Assembly: GCF_016757215.1 (NCBI RefSeq)
Contig: NZ_JAESIY010000001.1
Span: 682,001-746,000, forward strand
Reading direction: 5' to 3'
DNA length: 64,000 bases
From: Fulvivirga sediminis
GTDB lineage: Bacteria > Bacteroidota > Bacteroidia > Cytophagales > Cyclobacteriaceae
A model generated the notes under the pieces. It saw nothing but the letters and a program-made list of their open reading frames with translations, did not search any database and was not told where the DNA came from. Position numbers and translations under genes: made by a program. This document shows positions 1-8,900 of the stretch, one piece after another (the stretch's first letter is position 1; each line of letters opens with the position of its first letter).

Positions 1-1549
1 ATAGGTTTAATGCAGATCCTGCTTTATCGTTAGTGCCTGATCCTCTGGCTCCTCCGAATGGTTGCTGACCTACTACTGCGCCCGTAGGCTTATCATTGAT
101 GTAGAAGTTACCAGCAGCGTGTACGAGTTTTTTCGCGGCTAAATCAATGGCATATCTGTCAGTAGAGAAAATAGCGCCAGTAAGTGCGTAAGGAGATGTG
201 CTGTTTACCAGCTCCAATGTATCTTCGAAGTTTTCAGCATGGTAAACATATATAGTTACCACAGGGCCGAAAATTTCCTCACACATGGTAAGTGACTGAG
301 GATCTTTAGTTTCGATAACTGTTGGTTCAATGAAGTATCCTTTAGACTTATCATATCCACCACCAGCAATGATTTCATTCATATCATTTGCCTTGGCTTT
401 ATCTATATAACCAGCTATCTTATCAAAAGCATTCTCATCAATAACTGCATTAACGAAGTTAGAGAAGTCTTCAGGACTACCTACTTTCAGTGTTTTTATG
501 TCTTCGATTATATAACCTTTTACTTCTTCCCATAGGTTAGATGGTACATACACTCTTGAGGCAGCAGAACATTTCTGTCCTTGAAATTCGAATGAACCTC
601 TTACTATGGCAGTGGCCAGACGTTTAGCATAGGCTGATTTATGAGCCATAATAAAGTCTTTACCTCCGGTTTCTCCTACTATGCGAGGGTATGTTCTGTA
701 CTTATCAATATTCTGACCTATAGTTTTCCATAGTTGTTTGAATACGGCAGTACTTCCTGTGAAGTGTAGACCTGCAAATTCAGGGTGATTAAAGATTACA
801 TCACCTGCTACTGGTCCATCTACAAATATAAGGTTGATTACCCCATCAGGTAAACCTGCTTCTTTAAATACCTGCATGATTATGTTAGCAGAATATACTT
901 GAGAATATGCTGGCTTCCATACTACGGTGTTACCCATTAATGCTGCTGAGGCAGGTAAGTTACCCGCTATAGCAGTGAAGTTAAAAGGAGTGATGGCAAA
1001 TACAAAACCTTCCAGAGGTCTGTATTCTGTTCTATTCCATACACCAGGAGAAGAAGAAGGCTGATCATCATAGATCTGCTGCATGAAGTGTGCGTTGAAC
1101 CTTAAAAAGTCCACTATCTCACACGCTGAATCGATCTCGGCCTGAAAAGCATTTTTTGACTGCCCCATCATGGTCGCAGCATTTATTTTATTTCTGTAAG
1201 GTCCGGCAATAAGATCAGCAGCTTTAAGGAAAACGCTGGCTCTGTGTTCCCAGCTAAGAGAAGCCCAAGCCTCTTTTGCTCCTAATGCTGCATTTATGGC
1301 CTGCTCTACGTGGGATGAATCTCCCTCATGAAAATACCCTAGCACATGCTTGTGATCGTGAGGAGGGGTCATCGCTATTTTATTTCCGGTAGTTACTTCT
1401 TCGCTACCAATGTACATAGGTACCTCTACTTCCTTTGCTCTCGTTTCTTCCAGCGCTTTTTTTAGCGTTTCTCTTTCTGCTGTTCCCGGTGCATATGATA
1501 ATACCGGTTCATTGGTTGGAGTAGGTATCTTGTATATTCCTTTAGGCAT
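1..1549 (-). CDS. pruA: L-glutamate gamma-semialdehyde dehydrogenase (1-pyrroline-5-carboxylate dehydrogenase), C-terminus outside window
   Basis: NAD-dependent aldehyde dehydrogenase that oxidises glutamate semialdehyde (from proline) to glutamate in the cytoplasm. The reading frame stays open from ATG at 1549 to the window edge (516 codons visible) and starts MPKGIYKIPTPTNEPVLSYAPG. Visible family features are the substrate/cofactor segment EGFVFAITPFNFTAIAGNLP, the GETGGKDF segment, the catalytic cysteine in FQGQKCSAASR and EEIFGPVVTIYVY. The N-terminal layout fits the stand-alone PruA group of about 540 aa rather than the bifunctional PutA, so only about 25 residues are missing. It stands alone; the next gene is 80 bp upstream on the same strand. 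Identification is firm. Confidence 0.95.
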   Translation of the reverse strand, partial: MPKGIYKIPTPTNEPVLSYAPGTAERETLKKALEETRAKEVEVPMYIGSEEVTTGNKIAMTPPHDHKHVLGYFHEGDSSHVEQAINAALGAKEAWASLSWEHRASVFLKAADLIAGPYRNKINAATMMGQSKNAFQAEIDSACEIVDFLRFNAHFMQQIYDDQPSSSPGVWNRTEYRPLEGFVFAITPFNFTAIAGNLPASAALMGNTVVWKPAYSQVYSANIIMQVFKEAGLPDGVINLIFVDGPVAGDVIFNHPEFAGLHFTGSTAVFKQLWKTIGQNIDKYRTYPRIVGETGGKDFIMAHKSAYAKRLATAIVRGSFEFQGQKCSAASRVYVPSNLWEEVKGYIIEDIKTLKVGSPEDFSNFVNAVIDENAFDKIAGYIDKAKANDMNEIIAGGGYDKSKGYFIEPTVIETKDPQSLTMCEEIFGPVVTIYVYHAENFEDTLELVNSTSPYALTGAIFSTDRYAIDLAAKKLVHAAGNFYINDKPTGAVVGQQPFGGARGSGTNDKAGSALNL

Positions 1550-1629
1550 TGCTTAAGTTAATTATTTAGTATTACAAAATTTTTTTCACTAGTAAATCTA
1601 CTTTAATAACTTAACTAATCGCCTGATTG

Positions 1630-2322
1630 TTACAAAATATTCATAAGTTCACTAAGGCAGCTGATTTCCGTAAGTTGCTTTTCCTTATGGCGGTTACGCT
1701 CCGGATTGAAGTAAATAGAAGCAATATCAGCATTTCTGGCTCCTCTAATATCAGCATTCAAGTTGTCTCCCACCATGAGTCCTTCATAATTAGCAATGCC
1801 AGCTACCTCTAAAGCATGATCAAAAATCTCTTTGTTAGGCTTCTTATACCCAATACTGTCAGAGGTGATCACGCCCTTAAAATAAGAAGTTAGGTTGCTG
1901 CTATTGATCTTTATCTGCTGTACATCATTAAAGCCATTGGTGAGTATGTAAAGTTGATACTTACTTTGCAAGTAGCTGAGTACATCATGGGTATAAGGGA
2001 AAAGGTTAGTTTTGGTGGGGCATAGCTTCAGGTAAGCATCTGATATTTTAAGTGACAGCGGCTTATCCAACACCTTAAAATGATGAAGTATTTTATGAAA
2101 TCGTTCTTCTCTAAGTTTGTCTTTATCAATGAGGCCATGATTAAACTGATCCCAAAGGCCGTAATTTACTGTGGTGAATCGTTCTATAAATGCACTGCTG
2201 CTAAAGCCCCCCAGCCTGTATAAGTCAAACTGCTTATATAGCTCTTCCAGCGCTTCGGAAGCGTTTTTTTGGTAATCCCATAAAGTGTGATCGAGGTCGA
2301 AGAATATGGCTTTATAGTTCAT
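1630..2322 (-). CDS. YjjG family noncanonical pyrimidine nucleotidase (HAD superfamily)
   Basis: A 230-aa HAD-superfamily phosphatase. Motif I is DLDHTLWD, with D9 the nucleophile and D11 the acid/base. The conserved Lys lies in the GYKKPNKEIF segment, and motif IV is GDNLNADIRGA. The DHTLWD signature followed by KNASEALEELY is typical of the YjjG/YfnB group, which dephosphorylates noncanonical pyrimidine nucleotides and keeps them out of DNA. The start overlaps the ArsR gene stop by 4 nt (ATGA), so the two are probably translationally coupled. The exact substrate cannot be read from sequence. Confidence 0.88.
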   Translation of the reverse strand: MNYKAIFFDLDHTLWDYQKNASEALEELYKQFDLYRLGGFSSSAFIERFTTVNYGLWDQFNHGLIDKDKLREERFHKILHHFKVLDKPLSLKISDAYLKLCPTKTNLFPYTHDVLSYLQSKYQLYILTNGFNDVQQIKINSSNLTSYFKGVITSDSIGYKKPNKEIFDHALEVAGIANYEGLMVGDNLNADIRGARNADIASIYFNPERNRHKEKQLTEISCLSELMNIL

Positions 2323-2705
2323 TCACGTTGCCAGTTTTTGGTTTCCAGCTTGTTAAGCGCCAGCTCCCGGTTAGAATACATCGTTTTATAAGTCTGTAGG
2401 TCAATTTTTAAGGTTTGGTCTTTTTCTAAAAACTGGAATATCTGACTGATAATGTCATAGACCTCATCTTTAAGGTGATAAAAAACCCATTGATCATGCT
2501 TGCGGGTACTTACTATACCTGAGTTTTTTAAATAAATAAGATGTCGAGACGTTTTAGTTTGTGTGAAGTCTAGAATTTGCTCTAAATCAGAGATGCACAT
2601 CTCTTTATTTTGAAATATGAGGAAAAGTATCCTAAGCCTGGATTCATCAGAACAGGATTTGAATATTTGGGAACCAAACGACAAGCTGAAATTTTTTAAC
2701 CTCAT
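2319..2705 (-). CDS. ArsR/SmtB family winged-helix transcriptional regulator
   Basis: A 128-aa single-domain winged helix-turn-helix protein. LRILFLIFQNKEMCISDLEQILDFTQTKTSRHLIYLKNSGIVSTRK is the canonical ArsR recognition region: helix, DLEQIL, SRHL, then the wing with WVFYHL. A metal site is not obvious; only C30-like and C47-like cysteines are visible and the classic ELCVCDL box is reduced to EMCISDL. It overlaps the downstream nucleotidase gene by 4 nt. A TAnnTTTG-type -7 box lies 33 bp upstream. The regulated target is unknown and may be its own operon. Confidence 0.85.
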   Translation of the reverse strand: MRLKNFSLSFGSQIFKSCSDESRLRILFLIFQNKEMCISDLEQILDFTQTKTSRHLIYLKNSGIVSTRKHDQWVFYHLKDEVYDIISQIFQFLEKDQTLKIDLQTYKTMYSNRELALNKLETKNWQRE

Positions 2706-2737
2706 AAATTTACAACGGAGTAAAAGATGTATATTAT

Positions 2738-2745
2738 CAAATTTA
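2738..2745 (-). promoter_or_regulatory. Candidate Bacteroidota -7 promoter box for the arsR-yjjG operon
   Basis: On the minus strand the sequence TAAATTTG matches the Bacteroidota -7 consensus TAnnTTTG, 33 bp upstream of the ArsR start. No convincing -33 TTG box is visible at the usual spacing, so this rests on one element only. Confidence 0.35.
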
Positions 2746-2810
2746 AAAAATAATTAGTGAACATTATAAGGAAATTTACCGTTCAATTGATAACTTCGGA
2801 ATTTTGCACA

Positions 2811-3479
2811 ATGCCCGTTTTGATGACTATAAAAAGCCACCACAGAAATAATTCATCCCTTATTTTCTTATTAATGTTGATACTTTGTTTAGGTCTGTTG
2901 TTTTCCGCACAAAACACTCAGGCTCAAGGTAAAAAACGAGTGATACAATTATCAGGAATTATCTTGGGAGAAGACAGTGTAGCCGGGGTGCCCGGGGTAA
3001 ATGTCTATGTGCCTAAGGCCGGTAGAGGAACTTCTACCAATAGGGTGGGCTACTTTTCCATGCCTACACTAGTAGGAGATGAGATAGTAATTAGTGCGGT
3101 AGGCTTCGAAAAGCAATATTATAGAGTGCCCGATACCGAAGGAGATAACCTTACGATATTGGTAGAGTTGATTTCTGATACCACCTTTTTGGAGACGGTG
3201 GAAATCATGCCTTTCCCCACAGAGGAGATTTTCAAAGAGGCTGTGCTGGCGCTGAACTTGCCGGTGAGCGAAGATGTGAACTCACAAAACCTGAATGATG
3301 AATTACTAGCCCTTATGATGCAAACCACACCCATGGATGGCTACGTAAACTATCGATATTATATGGATAACTGGGCAATGTATCAAAACGATAGATTCGG
3401 CCCCAGGCCCAATCCACTGCTGAATCCCTTTAATTGGGCTCGGTTTTTTAAGGGCTTGAAAAATAAGAAAAAGGATTAG
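2811..3479 (+). CDS. Secreted CarboxypepD_reg-like (peptidase-associated domain) protein
   Basis: A small exported protein. A hydrophobic signal segment (IFLLMLILCLGLLFSAQNTQAQ) is followed by a CarboxypepD_reg-like beta-sandwich: VIQLSGIILGEDS, then PGVNVYVPKAGRGTSTNRVGYFSM and VISAVGFEKQYYRV. This domain is common at the N-terminus of Bacteroidota TonB-dependent receptors and also occurs alone in periplasmic or surface proteins. The C-terminal 100 residues are not recognised. The frame is open from a GTG at 2757, but ATG 2811 or ATG 2823 leaves a normal-length signal peptide; I chose 2811. It is divergent from arsR and ends just before tRNA-Pro. Function unknown. Confidence 0.8.
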   Translation: MPVLMTIKSHHRNNSSLIFLLMLILCLGLLFSAQNTQAQGKKRVIQLSGIILGEDSVAGVPGVNVYVPKAGRGTSTNRVGYFSMPTLVGDEIVISAVGFEKQYYRVPDTEGDNLTILVELISDTTFLETVEIMPFPTEEIFKEAVLALNLPVSEDVNSQNLNDELLALMMQTTPMDGYVNYRYYMDNWAMYQNDRFGPRPNPLLNPFNWARFFKGLKNKKKD

Positions 3480-3535
3480 TCAATCCTTTGCTATAAAAAA
3501 TAAAAATTTCAGTATAATTGCAGCCCATTAAGGAA

Positions 3536-3610
3536 CGGGATGTGGCGCAGCCCGGTTAGCGCACCACGTTAGGGACGTGGGGGCCGCTGGTTCGAATCCA
3601 GTCATCCCGA
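3536..3610 (+). tRNA. tRNA-Pro, anticodon AGG
   Basis: Full cloverleaf: acceptor CGGGATG pairs with CATCCCG, D stem GCGC/GCGC, anticodon stem CCACG/CGTGG around loop TTAGGGA, and T arm GCTGG-TTCGAAT-CCAGT. The body closely follows bacterial tRNA-Pro. The loop gives anticodon AGG, with A at the wobble position, which is unusual in bacteria. The 3' CCA is not encoded (the genome has CGA after the discriminator A). The last 16 nt belong to the 21-bp att repeat of the integrated element. Confidence 0.93.
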
Positions 3611-3615
3611 CGATT
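3595..3615. repeat. attL: left 21-bp direct repeat of the integrated element
   Basis: Twenty-one bases identical to 45580-45600. Sixteen of them are the 3' end of tRNA-Pro (second half of the T arm plus acceptor strand and discriminator) and five lie beyond it. This is the usual attachment-site geometry for tyrosine-recombinase elements that integrate into tRNA 3' ends and leave the gene intact. Confidence 0.9.
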
Positions 3616-3632
3616 TTACAACAACAAAAACC

Positions 3633-3669
3633 AAAACCCCTTAAAACATATGTTTTAAGGGGTTTTTTG
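3633..3669 (+). terminator. Intrinsic terminator downstream of tRNA-Pro (element-borne)
   Basis: A perfect 34-nt palindrome whose left arm is AAAACCCCTTAAAACAT is followed by a run of T. It lies 22 bp after the tRNA, inside the element, so the element appears to bring its own terminator for the tRNA it uses. The chromosomal counterpart would be the terminator at 45623-45660. Confidence 0.85.
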
Positions 3670-3834
3670 TTATTACCCCACCAACTAAACACAAAGAAAA
3701 CCAATAAAAATGTGCCCTTTTCGTGCCCCCTTTTTTATTGCTATTTTTAGTGTTGATGATGAATTAATGTATTGATAATCAATTGATTGAGATTTATTGA
3801 ATGAACTCGATTGGTTCTAAATGACCTCCGTTTC

Positions 3835-3858
3835 TGTGCCCTTTTTAAAAAGGGCACA
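3835..3858. promoter_or_regulatory. Perfect 24-bp palindrome upstream of the integrase, with half-sites at 3711 and 3722
   Basis: Each half reads TGTGCCCTTTTT toward the centre. It ends 33 bp before the integrase start codon. The same half-site recurs as TGTGCCCTTTT at 3711 and CGTGCCCCCTTTTTT at 3722. The placement fits either an operator over the int promoter or recombinase/excisionase arm sites; it has no long T-run beyond the stem to favour a terminator. Binding partner unknown. Confidence 0.5.
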
Positions 3859-3891
3859 AATGAAGTCAAATTACATTAAACACTATGTTAT

Positions 3892-5115
3892 ATGAGGAGT
3901 CAGTCAACATTTGGTTTTTCTTTTTATGTTAAGAAGTATAAGAAAATAAGCGGTCAGGTGCCTATTTATGTGCGTATTACGGTTAATGGACACTCTGTGG
4001 ATATGTCTATCAAGCGCAAGGTGCATCTGGAAGATTGGGATGCTGTGAAGTCCCGAGTGCGTAAATCTAGCAATGGGAGCGATATTTTAAATAGTTATAT
4101 GGGTACCCTGCGTAATAGATTATATGAATGTATAGAAGAGCTGGAAAAGGAACGAAAAATAATTACAGCAGATGCCATTAAAAATAGGTATACCGGGCAG
4201 GATCAGCGGCGCAATTCCTTACTTCAACTTGTAGAATATCATAATCGGGAAATGAACTATGAGCTTAAGGAAGGTACTATGAAGAACTATCGGAGTACTG
4301 AAAGGTATATTCGTAAATTTCTTAAATCCAGACTTAGAGTAAAGGATATCTACCTGGAAGAGTTGAATTATGGTTTTATTAAATCCTTTGAAAGGTATAT
4401 CAGAAATAATCCTTTGCAATCGAACTTACCCTGTACGCAGAATGGCACAATGAAGCATATGGAAAGGTTGTGCAAAATGATGAATCTGGCCTTACGGGAA
4501 GAATGGATAACTAAAAACCCGTTTATTAAATACCAACTGAAATTTAGGAAGACAGAAAGATGTTACTTAAATCATGATGAACTGCAGCATATAGAAAGTG
4601 TAAAGCTGACTAAAGATAGGTTGGTGTTAGTAAGAGATGTGTTCGTTTTTGCCTGTTATACCGGGTTGTCATATATAGATACCTTGAATTTATCGACAGA
4701 TAATATTATTAAAGGAGTGGATAATGAATTGTGGATTACAGGTAGACGCCAAAAGTCTGATAAGCTATTTTCAGTACCGCTTTTGCCGAAAGCATTAAGT
4801 ATTTTAAAGAAGTATAAACACCGCAATGATTTGCCAATGAAAGGTGAAGGCAAATGCCTGCCAGTATATTCCAATCAAAAGACTAATCAATATTTAAAGG
4901 AACTGGCTGTACTTTGCGGAATTAATAAAAATCTCACCTTCCACACCGCCCGGCATACCTTTGCTACTACCATTACCTTGGCAAATGATATCCCGATAGA
5001 AACCGTGAGTGAAATGCTTGGCCATACGAAATTGAGTACCACGCAAATTTATGCTAAAGTGATAAAGCAAAAGATCAGTAGAGATATGGCGGGGTTGAGG
5101 GAGAAGCTTAGGTAA
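3892..5115 (+). CDS. int: Tyrosine-type site-specific recombinase (integrase), IntDOT-like Bacteroidota group
   Basis: A 407-aa integrase that would cut and join attL/attR at tRNA-Pro. It has an N-terminal arm-binding domain (residues about 1-90), a SAM-like core-binding domain (about 105-215) and a C-terminal catalytic domain. Catalytic residues visible are K in the ITGRRQKSDK hairpin, H351-T-A-R354, H378 (LGHTKLST) and nucleophile Y387 (TTQIYAKV). The usual first arginine is replaced by serine at 260 in YTGLSYID, as is known for IntDOT of CTnDOT. It sits next to the intact tRNA and reads away from it. A 24-bp palindrome lies just upstream. Length and motifs are complete, so it is probably active. 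Confidence 0.93.
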   Translation: MRSQSTFGFSFYVKKYKKISGQVPIYVRITVNGHSVDMSIKRKVHLEDWDAVKSRVRKSSNGSDILNSYMGTLRNRLYECIEELEKERKIITADAIKNRYTGQDQRRNSLLQLVEYHNREMNYELKEGTMKNYRSTERYIRKFLKSRLRVKDIYLEELNYGFIKSFERYIRNNPLQSNLPCTQNGTMKHMERLCKMMNLALREEWITKNPFIKYQLKFRKTERCYLNHDELQHIESVKLTKDRLVLVRDVFVFACYTGLSYIDTLNLSTDNIIKGVDNELWITGRRQKSDKLFSVPLLPKALSILKKYKHRNDLPMKGEGKCLPVYSNQKTNQYLKELAVLCGINKNLTFHTARHTFATTITLANDIPIETVSEMLGHTKLSTTQIYAKVIKQKISRDMAGLREKLR

Positions 5116-5284
5116 TAGTTAATGAAGCAAGAAGGTTTCAAGGCTTATCAGCTGTAATTTTAGGGTGATCACGATTCAGAAGATAATTGAATTTAGGAAA
5201 TAAAGGGGGTATTATCTAATACTTAATTTGAATTGAGGCGATTGTTCGTTTATGAATTGAAAATGCATACTGAATCAATTAATG

Positions 5285-5995
5285 TTAAGTTAAAGTGGTT
5301 TCAAGTCTTTCTTTCCATTTTTTCCAGTCAGGCATTATTTTTTCTTGAAGTTCGTAGAATGCACTTGTGTGGTTGTGATGAACCAAGTGACACACCTCAT
5401 GAATAATGACGTATTCTATACTTCCTTTAGGTGCTTTGATTAATTCAGGGTTTAGAATCACTTTTCCTTTGGGTGTACAACTTCCCCAACGTGTAGGCAT
5501 TTGCCTGATTTGAAGCTCTGGCTGATCGATATTGTATCGATTAAAAAGCGGTAGTATCTTTTTTAGGGTTACCTCAAAGTGAATAGTAGCCTTATCTCTG
5601 TACCATTCTGACAGGAGGTTTTTGGCTGTTGTATTTTCTTTTTTCAATACCAATAGCCTTCCTCTAAACAGTTTCACTTCATTGGTTGCAGCCTTTTCAA
5701 TTCTAAGCTTGTACTGCCTTCCTAAGTAAAGATGGGTTTCACCATTGATGTATTTGCGGGGTGGTGTTAGCGGATGATAAGAAAGAAAATCAAGTTGCTG
5801 CTTGATGATCCAAGGTGCTTTCTCCCTGAGTTTTGTTTTCAATTTCTCCTCTGTGGTGTCGAGGGGAGCAATCACCTGTACTTTGCAATCGGGATAAACC
5901 CGAATGCCGAGTGTTTTGCGATCCTGATAAGAGAGTTCATACATGATCTCTCTAGAGCCAAAAGCTAAGGATTCTATGGTGGCTGTTTTAGACAT
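5285..5995 (-). CDS. YgjP-like M48-type metal-dependent hydrolase (DUF45)
   Basis: A 236-aa zinc metallopeptidase-like protein of the YgjP/DUF45 family (SprT/WLM-related fold). The family core is complete: MPTRWGSC (167-173), LNPEL, and the HExxH zinc motif H199-E200-V-C-H203 followed by further histidines. It is the last gene of the defence operon and its start overlaps the hsdR stop by 8 nt, so it is co-translated with hsdR. Members of this family are frequent neighbours of type I hsdR genes, but the substrate is not established. A link to CBASS (for example replacing the absent Cap3 peptidase) would be pure speculation. Confidence 0.85.
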   Translation of the reverse strand: MSKTATIESLAFGSREIMYELSYQDRKTLGIRVYPDCKVQVIAPLDTTEEKLKTKLREKAPWIIKQQLDFLSYHPLTPPRKYINGETHLYLGRQYKLRIEKAATNEVKLFRGRLLVLKKENTTAKNLLSEWYRDKATIHFEVTLKKILPLFNRYNIDQPELQIRQMPTRWGSCTPKGKVILNPELIKAPKGSIEYVIIHEVCHLVHHNHTSAFYELQEKIMPDWKKWKERLETTLT

Positions 5996-8900
5996 ATTTC
6001 AACTTGGCTACTTTAAGTCCTTCTTCTACCAATTCATCAATCAAATCAAAAGGCAACTCAATGTCCTGTTGGGCTTTAAGGTCAAACAGATAGTCATCAA
6101 TATCAATCTTAATTCTGCCTTCTATGTCTGATTTGTTTATCCAGTCAATAATAGGCTTGCCGTTTTCAAAGACTATGGATTTGATTACCTGATCGATACC
6201 TTCAGCCATTATTGCAGCTATATTTTCCGACCCTTCACTACGTTTTAAATGTCCTTTGAAAATCTCATTGACGAGGTTGTAGATGGCAATACCCGTGTCA
6301 TTTCCAGCGAGGTTTTCAGGTACATTGTCCTGTCTGCCATTATGGAACTGATCTTCATATTCTCTTGCTTTGTTCAGATAATCGGCTTCTGAAATCCGGT
6401 GCTGGTGATAATCTTCTATGGTATCCCGAATAAGCCTTGATAGCTTCTTGTAATACACAGGATCTTCATTCATCTTCACATTGATCGCTTTGATTGTCCT
6501 GCTTGCAATGTGATCCGCTTTGGCAGCTTTGCTGGTTATCTTCTCAACTTCACGGTCTCTTTCTTCTTTGTCAAAAATGTTGACCATTTCAGTGATGCGA
6601 AGAATTTCACCTTCCGTGGTGATATGCTTGTCAATGAGCTTTTGAACTTGTGGCTCATATTCCTTGTATTCCAGATCATCAAAGTATCTGCGTTTGACAG
6701 AGATTCGCAATCCAAGGAAGAATTTGGTGTCCTGCTTGTACTTGTTGATTTGTTGCTCCGGTGTTTTACTAATGAACTCAAAGCTGGATAGAGCTAGCTT
6801 TAGCAAGCGAGAGAAAGCAGATACCTTTTCATAGAAAATGTGTCGAATAGCTTCATCCTGCAAGAGCTCTTCATAAGCAGGTTCGTCATACTTGTTTTTG
6901 ACTTCTTTGAAGATGTCCCATACTTCTGAATGAGCCTGTGGTAACTTCTTGATTTCTTCACTGATGTTGGTCAATGTACCTTCCAGATCAGCATTATCAT
7001 AGTTGTTTGTACCTGAGTAGGTTTCTAATGCGCTGTCAAGATTCTCCAGATTACCATAGTAATCTATAATTAAACCATGTTCCTTGCCTGGAGCTAAGCG
7101 GTTTACTCTCGCAATCGCTTGTAATAGTGTGTGTTCTTTGAGCTGGCGTGTGAGGTACAAAACGTAGTTGTTGGGAGCATCAAAGCCAGTAAGTAGCTTG
7201 TCAACCACAATGATTATTTCAGGGTGGTCTTGCTTTTTGAATGAGTTAATTAATGACTTTTCATAGTTATCCGGACTGCCATATTTATCCATCATGGCTT
7301 TCCAAAACTTCAATATCAAATCGTCACTTTCTTCAAAAGCATCCTCATAGTTCTCTCGCACATCAGGAGGGGAGATCAGGACTTCACAGGTTACTTTTCC
7401 AATTTCCTTGATAAACTCACGGTATCGGATTGCTGTGGTTTTATTGGGTGCTACCAACTGACCTTTGGCCTTCAAACTACCAAATAGAATATCCTGAACG
7501 TTTTGTTCGTAGTGGTCTGAAATATCCCAGGCACGGGCATAGATTACCTCCTCAGCTTTGTTCAGTTGATTGGTGGAGCTAAACTTTCTCTTGAGTGCAG
7601 CTTTACCATAAGGGGTAAGCGGTTCGGAAACCCGATCAAAGTAATTGTCCAATGGTTTTTCATTCACTTCAATCAGGTTGTGACGACCTTCATAAAGCAA
7701 AGGAACTACGGCTCCATCTTCAACTGCATCAGTGATGGAGTACACATCTATTAGGCCACCAAAGCGATTCGCTGTGCTCTTCTCTTTCTTCATTAAAGGT
7801 GTTCCGGTAAAGGCTATAAAGCAGCCTTTTGGAAATACCTTTTGCATTTTGATATTGAATGTGCCGTATTGACTTCTGTGGCCTTCATCTACCAAAACAA
7901 AGATGTCGGGTGAATCAAAACCTTCTTTAGCTCGGTTGACAGCCGCTTCAAACTTGTGAATCAAGGTAGTGATAACCGTATCACCTGTGCCAGAAAGAAG
8001 CTCTACCAAGTGTTTGCCTGTTTGAGCGTTCTCAACTGGTATTTGACATTTTTTGAACGTCTCTGTGATTTGATCGTCCAAATCAATCCGGTCAGTAACC
8101 AAGATGATCTTAGGATTCTTGATTTGAGGATGCGTAGCAATCAACTGAGCCAACATGACCATAGTGAGGGATTTGCCACTTCCCTGAGTGTGCCAGATTA
8201 CACCGCCTTTTCTTAATCCTTCACTATCTGTTTTAACTACCTTGTCCAAGGTATTATGAACGGCAAAGTATTGCTGATACCTCGTGACTTTCTTGATGCC
8301 ATCGTCATATAATGTGAAGTTGAAGAATAGGTCTAAAAGTCTCTCTGGCTGACAAAAGCTAAATAGTAGCTTGTCCTGCTCTGTTACTGCCTGTTCTTCC
8401 TTTTCGAGGTTCTGGAAGAAAGTCCAGACGTTCTTGTAGCGTTCCTGAAATAGCGTGGTTCTTTCGTTGGTAGGAAGTGGCTGATTTTTTAATGTCTGGA
8501 GTTTATCCAGCCATGCAGTTTCCTCTGCTTTGGTTTTAAAGAGTTCTTTCCAAAAACTCCAAAACTCTTTCTGGGTGGCAGTTGTAGCGTATTTGGCTTC
8601 ATGGGTAGCCAATCCCATCACCAGGTTGGAGTATTGATACAATGCACGTATTCCGTCTTCCTGCTGATTCCTAAGGTGCTGCTCAATTGATTTGTCGATT
8701 GGGTCTTTGATTTTTGGGCTTTTGCACTCAATAACCACAACCGGAATGCCATTGATGAACAATACAATATCAGGACGGTAATGCTCGCTGCTGCCACGTC
8801 TATGTACACTAAACTCTTCTGATACGTGGTAGGTATTGTTTTCAGGATGTTTCCAATCAATGTAATGGAAAGAGAAGCTCTTTTTATCTCCTAATACGGA

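Noticed and set aside
3892-5115. Inactive integrase because the first catalytic Arg is Ser (S260)
   Set aside because: IntDOT-type Bacteroidota integrases are known to lack this Arg and still be active; the other catalytic residues are present.
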